Assembly (NCBI RefSeq): GCF_029318685.1
Contig: NZ_CP119677.1
Location: 4,269,001 to 4,333,000 of the forward strand
DNA length: 64,000 nt
Reading direction: 5' to 3'
From: Ruminiclostridium papyrosolvens DSM 2782
Lineage (GTDB): Bacteria; Bacillota; Clostridia; Acetivibrionales; DSM-1351
The notes below the pieces were generated by a model. It saw only the letters and a program-made list of their open reading frames with translations. It was not told the DNA's origin and did not search any database. Made by a program: the position numbers and the translations under genes. This document shows positions 1 through 9,246 of this stretch, one piece after another (within the stretch, counting starts at the first letter, position 1; the number at the start of each line of letters is the position of its first letter).

Positions 1-3000
1 CTTTAATGATTCCATAAGACACAGCAGTTTTGATATATCCACTGTACCACATAGCTGAATCCACATCACTGAAGCTGTTTGAACCAATCCCGGGTTTAAG
101 ACCCAGAGCTTTTACAATTACGGTGGCAAACTCTGCACGTGTCATATTTCTGTCAGGTTCATATTTGCCGTCTCCAACTCCGGTTACCACCATTCTGGAA
201 CCCATATTATTAACTGAAGCCTTTGCCCAATGTTTGTCCGCATCGGTAAACTCAATAGGATTCCAAACTACTGAATATGTGCTATTGGTCAGACTGTTAA
301 TAACAGCATAGTATTTTCCATTTATAATCGTAACTCTGGTTGGAACATGATATGTGGTGCCGTCGGGATTCACTACTATTCCTGTAGTAATTTTCGACGG
401 GTCAACGCCCTCCGGAATTGCAACCGTTCTCTCAACATATACGTTAAAGTTGCTTACGTTTATGGTTCGTCCTCCGTAGCTGCATGTAACCGTATAGTCC
501 ACCGCCGGTACCATTAAGGTAAATCTGCCATCCTTTGAGGCATTTTCCACAACACTTGTCATCTGGTTTGATGGTTCTGCAATGCTTACTGCCACAGTAA
601 TATCCTTTAGGTCTACGTTGGCACCGAGCTGCTGGGATACTGCTGAGATATCAATTTCAGAAGCAGGCAGAGTATAAGAAGCCGAATCTGTTCTGACCGC
701 AAGAGTAGCAGCCTGCTTCTCCATAGTCTTAACCATTTGTCCCGTCAGAACCCCTGCTGCCGTATTAGCTTGTCCTGCCACAGGAATAACAACGGTGGCA
801 CCGCTCTTTTCAGCAGCAAGAATATTCTCAAGTCTGCCGGAATCCACGGTAACTGTTTTTGTGGTTTTGCCGTCCGGGTCTTTAGTTGTATTAGCTTTTC
901 CGGCGGACTTAGTTTCACCGTTGACAATAACGGAAGCTGCATCTTCTGAACCTGAACCACTCGGACCGGAATTACCGGAACCTGAATCTCCGGAACCACC
1001 TGAGCCGTTCTTACGGGTAATTTTGAGGGTATATACCAATGCGCTGCCGTTCTGCGCTGTGACCTTAATATAGGCAGTGTTTAGCCCTACGTTAAGGCTC
1101 ATGGTTTTACTGATTTCTTTGGTGCAGCCGGAGTCGCTGTACATCTTCCAGCTTGCACCCGTACTTACCGTAACATTTACGGTGAGCCCGGTAACACTGT
1201 TATCAGCTGTGGCAGTGATAGTATTCTCGTCTTTGTGAATAACTGCACCGGCCGGTTCAGTTACGGCAATAACAAAATTTTCACTGCTTTGGGAGTCAGC
1301 CTCTCCAATTTGTATGCTGTTGGAATCCGGACTTGCATTATAAAACTCCGTTGCAGCAAAACGAATAACATATTCACCAGCGGGTAAGCCGATGATTTTT
1401 CCATCTTTATCAGCAGTCACTTCTCTATATTCACTCTCGGTACTGAGTCTGTACTCATACTTAGCATGAGGTGTCAGATTGATTATTTTTCCGTCACTGT
1501 TTCCTTTAGTTGCGTTCTCAGCACCAAAACCCTCGGGACGGCTTTGCTGTGCCTTATTTACTACAAAAGTCAAATCCACTGTCAGAGAAATACCGTCAGC
1601 TCCCGTGATGGTCAGCGTGTCGGTGTGTGTTCCCACCGCCAGATCGGTATAAGGCCTTACACTGATTGTGGCAGTTGCATTTGCTGCAAGCTGTTCCTTT
1701 GACAAAGGCGTGCTGATGGTAAAGTCTTCACCATCGGTAAGGGTAGCAGACAAGTTGGTAATTGTACCTGCTCCCGTATTGGTGATGGTGAATTCCTGTG
1801 CCTGCTGGGTTCCATAACCATACGCTTGCGATGTAAAGGTGTGACTTGACGTGTTCACTTCAGCGGAGCTTGTCAAGGTATCTTCTCCAATGGTTACTGA
1901 ATTGGAATCTTCGCTTGCACTATGCAGGTCATTGTCCGGATAACGTACCACGTAGCTTCCTGCCGGAAGCCCGGTTATTTGGCCGTATTCATTAGTGGTT
2001 GCAGAGGAGTAGCTATCTGTACCGTTAATTTTGTACTCGCACTCTTTGTTGGCTATCAACCCGGTTATTTTTCCATTGCTGCTGCCTGCAGTTGTATTTA
2101 CTGCACTTACATTCGGTGCAGGTATCGCTCCTTTGGATACATTAATAGTAAATAATATCTTAGGAGTCTGAGCATAAACTTTTGTTTCTTCCGTTACAAG
2201 ACCAACTACAAAAGTACCGGCATCGGTAAAAGTAAGTTGGGAGCCTATGAAGAACCCCTTTCCGGTGGTTCCCTCTTCAAGGGTATAAACCCGTTTGCCA
2301 TCACTGAGCCCATAGTTAATCCAATGCAGCAATTCCCATGGGGTTCCGTTGTATACGGAATTGTAGGTGGAACCATACTTCAGGGAATTAGGGGATTGTA
2401 TCCTATCTACCTTAAATGACAAACTCACTGTCAGAGAAATATCTTCAACCCCTGTAATGGTCAGTGTTCCGGTGTGAATTTTTGCATCAAGACCTGTCTC
2501 GGGGCGTACACTGACGGTGGCCGTTTCATTTGGCGCAAGCTGTTCTGTTGAAAGTGCAGAGCTAATGGTAAAGTCTGTATTATCAAGGACAGCCGACAAT
2601 CCGGTAATAGTTTCGGTGCCGTTGTTTGTTATGGTGAATTGCTGCTCTTGCTGCAAGGTATATTCCACCGTTGCCGTTGTAAAAACATGGCTTGTGGCGT
2701 TGACTTTAGCAGAGTAGGGCAAAGTATTCTCCCCAATTGTAACTGAATTGGAATCTTCGCTTGCACTATGCAGGTCATTGTCCGTATAACGCACAACATA
2801 TTCTCCTGCCGGAAGCCCGGTGATTTGGCCGTATTCATCAGTAGTTGCCGTGGTGTAGGTACTTGCACCCACAATTTTATACTCGCATTCCTTTTTGGCT
2901 CTGAGCCATATGATTTTGCCGTTGCTGCTTCCGGCAGTTGCATTTACTGCACCAATAGTCGGCGCAGGTATTGTACCCTTGAACATGTGCATTGTGAAGA

Positions 3001-5263
3001 CTATCTTTGGAGCTTGCTCATATTCATCTGACTCTTTCGTTACAAGACCGACTACGAAGGTTCCTGCGCTGGAGACTGTGAGCAGATGTCCATTAAAGGA
3101 GCCCTGACCGGTGGTTCCCTCTTCAAGGGTATAAACTCTTTCGCCGTTGCTACCATACTGAAACCAGCCAGCCATGTTATAAGCGGGAGCACCATTATAA
3201 GTATAATCGTAGGAACCGGCAGCCAGAGTATTAACGGCCTTTTTCTTATTTACCGTAAAGGATAAATCCACCGTAAGGGAAGTACCCTCCACTCCGGTAA
3301 TGGTCAGCGTGCCGGTATGTGGCCCTGCTTTCAGACCCGTCTTTGGTTGTACGCCGATGGTGGCTGTTCCATTTGGCGCTATCTGTGACACAATTACCAT
3401 GTTAGTAATGGTAAAGTCCGAATTATTAAGAGAAGCCGACAGACCTGTAATAGTTCCCGTTCCGGTGTTGGTGATGGTAAATTGCTGCTCTGCCGGCTGG
3501 GTATAGTTCACCTCTGCCGCTGCAAAGGTGTAGCTGGTCGGGTTCACTGTGGCAGAGTAGGTCAGGGAAGTGGCATCACCAACTGTTACTTGAGTCGAAT
3601 CAGCACTTGGGTTATATACTGGAGTACCAGGATAACGCACCACATAGGTACCCACTGATAAATCAGTTATATCTCCGTTAGTATTTGCAGTAACTTTGGT
3701 ATAGGATGATTCACCCACTATCTTGTATTCATACTCCCTGCCACTTGTCAGCCCAATAATTTTACCGTCGTTTGCGCCGGAAGAAGAGGCATTAGTTGTA
3801 CCAAGACCGCTTGGGGCATTCTGCATCCCCTTCTCAACAGTTAGTGTGGCGATTGTCTTGTTGCCTGCCAAATGGGTTGTTGATTCCGCTGTTTCAAGGC
3901 CTATTTTGAATACACCCGCCTTGGTGACACTAAGGGTAGTGCCGTTTATTTGACCTTCGCCGTCCTCATCGCTTACGGGAACTGAGGCTTCAAGGGAATA
4001 GGTTCTCGCTCCCGCACCGCTATCCACCGTAAACAACCCGGATACTGCAGAAAGGTTAATAGGCGTACCGGCATATGTGACAGAGGTATTGCCGGCATTG
4101 ATATTAACGGGCTGCTTTGGCATACTTGCGTATTTCATTACCTTAACAGCCGAATTAGTAGAAAAGGATATATAGGGTATATCGCTGTCAACAAACAGGG
4201 AAATTCCTTTTGCGTAGCTGCTGCCCGAAATTTCTCCACTACCCAAGGTTGCCCAGTTGCCGCTTTGCATATCTAGCTTTTTTACGGTGACACCGGCATT
4301 TGAAGCTACGCTGCCGTCTTTAAAAGCTACGTATGGCGTCTCCCCCTCCAAAGACAGGGATATGTAGGATGCTTCTCCGGATGTGAGATAACCGCTGCCT
4401 ACAGTTACCCAGTCCCCTTCACTAAGCTTCTTCACCCCGAGGCGATTTCCGTTGCCCGGATCCGCATAGGCTACATACGGTGTACCGTTTTCCGAAATCT
4501 TCATAGAAACAAACGCAGCAGTCACATCAGATGATTTCTTAGTTGAGATTTGCTTACCACCCAAGGTGTACCACTGAGTGCCGTCGTATCCCTTCATGGT
4601 GACATAAGCACCACTGGCATATGTATCGTTTACGCAATATGCCACATAGGGAACGTTCTGGTAAGTATCCATAGATGCAGAAAAGGCCTGATCTCCCGAA
4701 ACAGAAGGAGTGCCCACATATTCCCATGCTGAGCCGTTATATTTTGATACGGACACACGGCTGGACATATTATTTTGATTAGCTGCTACATACGGTGTAC
4801 CACTGCCATTTATAGCCATGGAAATGTATGACGCCCTTAGGGCTGCCTGATTATTTGCCGGAACAGGAGCTTCCAACGAAGTCCAAGGTGAACTGAATTT
4901 CAGTACCTTCGTGTCGCCTGTGGCTGTTGGATTGCTGTATGCCACATATGGCCGTCCGGTTTTATCTAAAGACAATGAAGTATAGGTTGCTGTGGTGGAC
5001 TGGTCAAACAATTGCTCCCAGCTTGAGCCATTTACCACCCACATCTTAACTTTGCTGCCGGTGGCAGCTGATACATAGGAGCCTCCGTTTGTAACAAACA
5101 GAGAGGTGGCTTGTGCCTCGCTGTTCAGAACATCATTGGCCACCTGCTGCCAACTGTAGTTGCCTGTCGACGATTGCGCCATAGTTGTGGACGGAACGCC
5201 CAGTAACACGGAGACAGACAGTACTGCCGCCAATACGCGTCGAAAAATAGTGAACTTTCTCAT
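1..5263 (-). CDS. Giant secreted S-layer-homology surface protein (3' end outside window)
   Basis: An open frame runs from an ATG at 5263, with AAAAAGGAGG eight bases upstream, off the left edge: about 1754 codons without a stop. Residues 1-29 are a signal peptide (basic start, hydrophobic core, AQSS-like cleavage). Residues about 35-390 form roughly 50-residue propeller-like repeats (PYVAY... type). Then come MBG-like and Ig-like modules: a choice-of-anchor-D-like block and a second block each occur three to four times, followed by a cadherin-like sandwich and a Gly/Ser/Pro linker near residues 1417-1440. An SLH domain begins near residue 1665 (FTDADKHWA, RAEFATVIV) and a second is entered at the edge. 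SLH domains bind secondary cell-wall polymer, so this is a wall-anchored surface protein. The ligand is unknown. It lies beside a two-component pair that may regulate it (inference). Confidence 0.9.
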   Translation of the reverse strand, partial: MRKFTIFRRVLAAVLSVSVLLGVPSTTMAQSSTGNYSWQQVANDVLNSEAQATSLFVTNGGSYVSAATGSKVKMWVVNGSSWEQLFDQSTTATYTSLSLDKTGRPYVAYSNPTATGDTKVLKFSSPWTSLEAPVPANNQAALRASYISMAINGSGTPYVAANQNNMSSRVSVSKYNGSAWEYVGTPSVSGDQAFSASMDTYQNVPYVAYCVNDTYASGAYVTMKGYDGTQWYTLGGKQISTKKSSDVTAAFVSMKISENGTPYVAYADPGNGNRLGVKKLSEGDWVTVGSGYLTSGEASYISLSLEGETPYVAFKDGSVASNAGVTVKKLDMQSGNWATLGSGEISGSSYAKGISLFVDSDIPYISFSTNSAVKVMKYASMPKQPVNINAGNTSVTYAGTPINLSAVSGLFTVDSGAGARTYSLEASVPVSDEDGEGQINGTTLSVTKAGVFKIGLETAESTTHLAGNKTIATLTVEKGMQNAPSGLGTTNASSSGANDGKIIGLTSGREYEYKIVGESSYTKVTANTNGDITDLSVGTYVVRYPGTPVYNPSADSTQVTVGDATSLTYSATVNPTSYTFAAAEVNYTQPAEQQFTITNTGTGTITGLSASLNNSDFTITNMVIVSQIAPNGTATIGVQPKTGLKAGPHTGTLTITGVEGTSLTVDLSFTVNKKKAVNTLAAGSYDYTYNGAPAYNMAGWFQYGSNGERVYTLEEGTTGQGSFNGHLLTVSSAGTFVVGLVTKESDEYEQAPKIVFTMHMFKGTIPAPTIGAVNATAGSSNGKIIWLRAKKECEYKIVGASTYTTATTDEYGQITGLPAGEYVVRYTDNDLHSASEDSNSVTIGENTLPYSAKVNATSHVFTTATVEYTLQQEQQFTITNNGTETITGLSAVLDNTDFTISSALSTEQLAPNETATVSVRPETGLDAKIHTGTLTITGVEDISLTVSLSFKVDRIQSPNSLKYGSTYNSVYNGTPWELLHWINYGLSDGKRVYTLEEGTTGKGFFIGSQLTFTDAGTFVVGLVTEETKVYAQTPKILFTINVSKGAIPAPNVSAVNTTAGSSNGKITGLIANKECEYKINGTDSYSSATTNEYGQITGLPAGSYVVRYPDNDLHSASEDSNSVTIGEDTLTSSAEVNTSSHTFTSQAYGYGTQQAQEFTITNTGAGTITNLSATLTDGEDFTISTPLSKEQLAANATATISVRPYTDLAVGTHTDTLTITGADGISLTVDLTFVVNKAQQSRPEGFGAENATKGNSDGKIINLTPHAKYEYRLSTESEYREVTADKDGKIIGLPAGEYVIRFAATEFYNASPDSNSIQIGEADSQSSENFVIAVTEPAGAVIHKDENTITATADNSVTGLTVNVTVSTGASWKMYSDSGCTKEISKTMSLNVGLNTAYIKVTAQNGSALVYTLKITRKNGSGGSGDSGSGNSGPSGSGSEDAASVIVNGETKSAGKANTTKDPDGKTTKTVTVDSGRLENILAAEKSGATVVIPVAGQANTAAGVLTGQMVKTMEKQAATLAVRTDSASYTLPASEIDISAVSQQLGANVDLKDITVAVSIAEPSNQMTSVVENASKDGRFTLMVPAVDYTVTCSYGGRTINVSNFNVYVERTVAIPEGVDPSKITTGIVVNPDGTTYHVPTRVTIINGKYYAVINSLTNSTYSVVWNPIEFTDADKHWAKASVNNMGSRMVVTGVGDGKYEPDRNMTRAEFATVIVKALGLKPGIGSNSFSDVDSAMWYSGYIKTAVSYGIIK
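1896..2784. repeat. Internal duplication inside the surface-protein gene
   Basis: A 43-base stretch is identical at 1896-1938 and 2742-2784, 846 bases (282 codons) apart, and similarity extends over the surrounding module. It marks a recent tandem duplication of an Ig-like module pair; older, more diverged copies flank it at about 1310-1550 and 3590-3840. The spacing is a multiple of three, so the reading frame is kept. Confidence 0.8.
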
Positions 5264-5384
5264 ATAGATTCCTCCTTTTTGTTGATGTCTTTAAGAAATA
5301 CTTCTCAACATTAAATTTCGCCTTTTCTTGACAATATTCCAATTTCTATTGTATCAACTGCCTCTCTACAAATTCTCAACAAAC

Positions 5385-5434
5385 TAAAAAACCCAGAGAA
5401 AAACCGCACTATTCGTCGATTTTTCTCCGGGTTC
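5385..5434 (-). terminator. Rho-independent terminator after the response-regulator gene
   Basis: Arms at about 5389-5404 and 5419-5433 form a long hairpin (AACCC-GAGAAAAA against its complement, one mismatch), followed on the minus strand by TTTTTTAG. It closes the kinase/regulator operon and separates it from the surface-protein gene, whose start is 120 bases further on. Confidence 0.8.
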
Positions 5435-5446
5435 CTACTTTTTACT

Positions 5447-6325
5447 TCAGGGCATTTTCCGGCCTGAAGATAACTTCCCTATCAGCTGACGCTGTTTCAT
5501 GGCGTAATCAGCCCGTCTTTTAAATGCCCACCGCCAATCTTCATATGCCAGATAGTCCTCTCGATACAGCTCTGCCGCCTTCCGTCCTTCGGCAGAGCTG
5601 CCGGTCTGCATATAAAGCATTAATGCCTTATCATACTGTCGCAAATCCCATTGTCCGTCCACAAGCTTCAAAAGATAGCTGTCATTTGCATAGCTAATCT
5701 GCACCTCGGCTACACCATAGTCACGGAGGCATTTGCGAATAGCCCACACCGCTGTTTGCAAATTACGCAGTGCTTGATTTGGCGGGCTTTCGGGCCAAAG
5801 GTCATCGCAAATTTTAAATTTATCTATCCAAATACCTTCGTTTGCAAGGAAATAAGCCAATAGTTCCCTTGGTTTTCCCCTGCTCCATTTGATTGCTTCA
5901 CTGCCCTGATACAAGGCAAACTTGCCGAAAAACTGTATTTGGAGGTTCTTAGTCTGCTGTGTGAAGCCTCGCTTTCGCCTTATCCGCTCCACTGCTTTTT
6001 CAAGCCGTTGAGGGCGAACAGGCTTTAAAATGTAATCTATGGCGTTTACCTCAAAAGCCATTACAGCATACTGGTTATAGGCTGTTACAAATAGTACGTC
6101 CATCTCCGGATTTTTTGACAACATCTGTTCAGCCAGCTCAATGCCGTCCAGTGTACGCATTTCAATATCTAAAAAGGCAAGTTCCGGTTTTGTAGCTTCC
6201 AATTCCTCCAGTGCCAGTAAAGGATCTGTGTAACTTCCCGTCAACTCCAAATCAGGATAGTCGGAAAGCAGTCCTGCCAGTTCCCGCAACAGCGGTGCTT
6301 CATCATCCACTAAAATAACCCTCAT
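5447..6325 (-). CDS. Response regulator with SARP/BTAD-type output domain
   Basis: The N-terminal receiver domain (residues 1-120) has acidic DDE at the start, phosphoacceptor Asp53 (AFLDIEM) and the usual T and K positions (VTAY, LKPV). Residues 130-290 form a winged helix plus helical bacterial-transcriptional-activator domain (FFGKF, PRELLAYFL, LWPESP), the SARP-like layout of clostridial regulators paired with DISM kinases. An in-frame ATG lies 15 bases upstream, but AGGAGG sits inside that extension, so the start at 6325 is preferred. The gene overlaps the kinase gene by 23 bases, showing translational coupling. It probably controls transcription in response to a surface signal; the target is unknown, with the adjacent SLH protein as one candidate. 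Confidence 0.88.
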   Translation of the reverse strand: MRVILVDDEAPLLRELAGLLSDYPDLELTGSYTDPLLALEELEATKPELAFLDIEMRTLDGIELAEQMLSKNPEMDVLFVTAYNQYAVMAFEVNAIDYILKPVRPQRLEKAVERIRRKRGFTQQTKNLQIQFFGKFALYQGSEAIKWSRGKPRELLAYFLANEGIWIDKFKICDDLWPESPPNQALRNLQTAVWAIRKCLRDYGVAEVQISYANDSYLLKLVDGQWDLRQYDKALMLYMQTGSSAEGRKAAELYREDYLAYEDWRWAFKRRADYAMKQRQLIGKLSSGRKMP

Positions 6326-8207
6326 CACACACCTCCTCATAAGGTATTTTCAAAGTTACCACCGTACCTTCACCTTCTGTACTTTCTATCTCAAGCCCTG
6401 CTCCACGGTGCGTTCCCAATCTCATCTGAATATTTTTCAATCCCACACCCCCGCTGTTTCCATGGCGTATGCTCTCCAGTTGTACCTGAGGAATACCCAC
6501 GCCGTTATCCTCCACCCGGATAATCACAAGGTCGCCCTTTCTACGTATTCTCAGCAGCACTCTGCCTCCCTCTGCACGCTTGAAAATGCCATGACGGACT
6601 GCGTTCTCTACTATCGGTTGGAGGCACAGAAGTGGAACCATAGCATCAAGATTTTCCTCGATATCATATTCCATCATTAATAAATTGTCAAACCGTGCCT
6701 GCTCAATCGAAAGATATGCTCTCACCGTGTTAATTTCCTCCGACAGGGGAATTTTCCCATCCTGAGTTTTGAAATGAAAGCTCCCACGAAGATAATCCGT
6801 CAGGTCATAAAGCAGGTTTTTTGCTTTTTGAGGCTCCTGTGTTGTCTGGGCCGCAATCACACTGAGAGAATTGTATAGAAAATGAGGCTTAATCTGTGCC
6901 CTCAAAAAGGAGATTTCCGCTTCTTGAGCCTGTTGCATGGAAATACTCAAGCGCGATACCGTACTACGATATTCAACGGACAAATACCCTATCATCACAA
7001 CAGTAAAAAGCAGAATATATACCTGAAGAAAGCTGGAACTCCCCTTTATTCCCAGTGAGAACAGGATTGAATCCGCAGAATACAGATTGATTGATACCAA
7101 CGCAGCAAATAGCAAAAATCCTTCTGCCTCCTTGATGTACACACAAACTGACCGGAATAAAAGCCCCAGCAGAACAACCGTGTTGCCGGCCATTACAAAA
7201 CCATGGATTTTGAGGTATGTATAAATAGGAAGTGCAAAAATCGCCACCAGATAACAGGCATATATTAGTGAAATAATGGTGGCCAATCGCAGCGGAAGCA
7301 GTCCGTTCTTAAATCTATAAAAAATCCACAGCAGTACAATAAAGCATGCAGATAAGAAGAAATCCTTGAGCTTAAATACTAAAATAAATGGGATGTCCGG
7401 CAAAAGCAGCAACAGGGAGCGCTGGTCAGCCAGTCCGTTGCCAAGGGCAAACAAAACACAAAACAGGGCAAACAGCAGAAGCATTGGATTCCTCAGTGCA
7501 CCGTCCCGGGTAACCAAAAAGAAAATCAGGTGAAGCAGAGCGAGGGTACATAGCACACCAAAAACTAAAAGCGCCATCAAATGATTTTGTTGATGCTCCA
7601 GCATCAGAGGTTTCTCCAATCCCAGCTCAAAGGAAGCCGGAATTCCGGAATTGATGTATTCAAAATTAGCAGCCTGTACAATTATTTCGACGTTTCCACC
7701 TTTATACTCAAAAAAACCTAACTGTGACGTGTTGCTGGAGTGATATTCTGATGCTGTCCTTGCGGGGCTACCGTCAGAGAGAAATAGTTGACCGTTCACA
7801 AACACCCTACTGGAAAAGCGCACATTAACCTTTTTCAACGCCAACGTTCCCATATATGGTATATTTTTCAAAACCAGCCGATAGGTAGCACAGCCGAAGA
7901 TAGGCAGCTTTTTGCCCTGTATGGTTTTTCCATTCCACAGGGAGGGCACCTTCATATACCCATCGGGAACCAAAGTGCTATTCTCAAAATTCTCCGGCGT
8001 CAACAGCCGATCCCAATAAAACTCCCATTCACCGTCCAACTTGATAATGGGGCTGCGGTCAATATCCCATGCAGCAGCATTTAATTCTCCCTCATATGCC
8101 AAAGGGCTTGTCGATATGGCTCGTCCATATGTTAAAAAAACCGGACTGAAAAGTATTAACAATCCGGTAAAGGTCATAAGAAGAAGTGTTAAAATACGTT
8201 TTGTCAT
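6303..8207 (-). CDS. 7TMR-DISM sensor histidine kinase
   Basis: After a signal anchor there is an extracellular jelly-roll DISM domain (about residues 45-200), a seven-helix membrane region (about 205-405), a short coiled coil and a LytS/YesM-type kinase core. The phosphoacceptor His is near residue 442 (KPHFLYN), the N box is ENAVRHG near 535 and the G box is DNGVGIP near 565. DISM domains in this family bind carbohydrate-like ligands. A GTG three codons upstream is too close to AGGAGA, so the ATG at 8207 is chosen. The partner regulator gene overlaps its 3' end. Base composition is richer in G+C than genes further right, as for the neighbouring surface-protein gene. Confidence 0.9.
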   Translation of the reverse strand: MTKRILTLLLMTFTGLLILFSPVFLTYGRAISTSPLAYEGELNAAAWDIDRSPIIKLDGEWEFYWDRLLTPENFENSTLVPDGYMKVPSLWNGKTIQGKKLPIFGCATYRLVLKNIPYMGTLALKKVNVRFSSRVFVNGQLFLSDGSPARTASEYHSSNTSQLGFFEYKGGNVEIIVQAANFEYINSGIPASFELGLEKPLMLEHQQNHLMALLVFGVLCTLALLHLIFFLVTRDGALRNPMLLLFALFCVLFALGNGLADQRSLLLLLPDIPFILVFKLKDFFLSACFIVLLWIFYRFKNGLLPLRLATIISLIYACYLVAIFALPIYTYLKIHGFVMAGNTVVLLGLLFRSVCVYIKEAEGFLLFAALVSINLYSADSILFSLGIKGSSSFLQVYILLFTVVMIGYLSVEYRSTVSRLSISMQQAQEAEISFLRAQIKPHFLYNSLSVIAAQTTQEPQKAKNLLYDLTDYLRGSFHFKTQDGKIPLSEEINTVRAYLSIEQARFDNLLMMEYDIEENLDAMVPLLCLQPIVENAVRHGIFKRAEGGRVLLRIRRKGDLVIIRVEDNGVGIPQVQLESIRHGNSGGVGLKNIQMRLGTHRGAGLEIESTEGEGTVVTLKIPYEEVCDEGYFSG

Positions 8208-8533
8208 GTAAAACACTTCTCCTTTAGCTTATTCTCTATAAATAAATCTACCATTATTCAATCTCCATCTTTTATTAAAGTCCTTAATTAACTCTAATAT
8301 ACTTTAAAACAGGCAACAATGGAATAGATATTTATAGCATATAGCTTACAAAAAGAAAATGAGCTGTTACAAAACAAAGTTTTCCACTGTAACAGCGGTA
8401 CTTAAGAGTATAAATTGTATCAATGGAAGCTTGGTTAAAGCAATCATTGATACAATTTTATACGGGGGTACTGATGTTAAAATAAATAACTCTCTGTATT
8501 ACAACAAGCTCTTTCATAAACTTCAGTATTAAA
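8208..8533. promoter_or_regulatory. Kinase-operon upstream region with two inverted repeats
   Basis: This 326-base gap has no credible gene. It holds a perfect 9-base inverted repeat (GCTGTTACA at 8363-8371 with TGTAACAGC at 8388-8396) and a longer one, TATAAATTGTATCAATG at 8409-8425 with its complement at 8445-8462, broken by a single extra A. Either could be an operator for the kinase operon or a terminator for the upstream gene at 8534. The T-rich stretch that follows the first hairpin on the minus strand favours termination for that one. Function is inference. Confidence 0.5.
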
Positions 8534-9145
8534 TTATAATTCTACATGAGGATTGCTTTCATATGCCGAGCCCATTAGGCACAGTTGATTAAGTACCTCT
8601 GCATACAAATCAAACAAAGCTTTTAACAGGTCAATATCCTTAATAACACCCACTACGCAAAAGTATAACTCATCAACGCCCTCAGGAAAGCTCTTGGCGA
8701 ACCATCCTTCGTCATCTTTTATCTCAAGACAGATATCAGGCTGCAACTCAATAAGTTGTCTGATTTTGCTATTAGCAAACAGTGTGCGGAGCTTCTGTTC
8801 ATCATTGCCTTTTATAATGAAGTCTTCGTCAAATTCGGGAAATCCAACCTCAACGTCCTGACCGCCCAAAGCCTTCCCAATCCCACTGAAGATACCTTTC
8901 CTGTAAATTTTAAAGCTGAATCCGTCCTTATTTACATATGGTGCTCGCATTCTTGTATAAGTAGTACTGGATTTTCCTGTTGAGACAGTATGAGTGTCTA
9001 AAGTCACAGTCCAATCTTTTACATGAGCAACCACTTTATCCGCTGAGAAAAAACCTCCTTCTATAAATTGACTGCCTATTTGCTCGCTTAATGATTTCCA
9101 GATTTCTTTTTTGCTAGGTCCGAATATCTCTCTTAAAATACCCAT
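8534..9145 (-). CDS. Conserved hypothetical protein, DUF3137-like
   Basis: This 203-residue soluble protein has no signal peptide or membrane segment. The central part (TRMRAPY, IYRKGIF, VGFPEFDEDFIIKGNDEQK) resembles the DUF3137-type proteins found singly in Firmicutes: a beta-rich module followed by an alpha/beta tail. I do not know a function. It is a single gene with an upstream gap of about 100 bases and a terminator-like repeat behind it, so it is probably monocistronic. The assignment rests on remembered sequence resemblance only. Confidence 0.6.
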   Translation of the reverse strand: MGILREIFGPSKKEIWKSLSEQIGSQFIEGGFFSADKVVAHVKDWTVTLDTHTVSTGKSSTTYTRMRAPYVNKDGFSFKIYRKGIFSGIGKALGGQDVEVGFPEFDEDFIIKGNDEQKLRTLFANSKIRQLIELQPDICLEIKDDEGWFAKSFPEGVDELYFCVVGVIKDIDLLKALFDLYAEVLNQLCLMGSAYESNPHVEL

Positions 9146-9246
9146 TTAACCCTCTCCCCATATAATATCGTAGTTAATATTTTACATTGTATAAGTCCTC
9201 ATGTAAATTAAATTGCGTCAGGGTTAAGGGTAAAAACAACCCAAAT

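Noticed and set aside
1896..2784. Regular repeats that could be taken for a CRISPR array
   Set aside because: The repeats are in-frame protein-module duplications 846 bases apart, not short repeats with unique spacers.
737..3953. Many 60-90 codon plus-strand frames
   Set aside because: All lie antisense inside one uninterrupted minus-strand surface-protein frame with clear domains.
5133..5342. Minus-strand 69-codon frame overlapping the surface-protein start
   Set aside because: It lies in another frame across the promoter and signal-peptide codons; no usable ribosome binding site.
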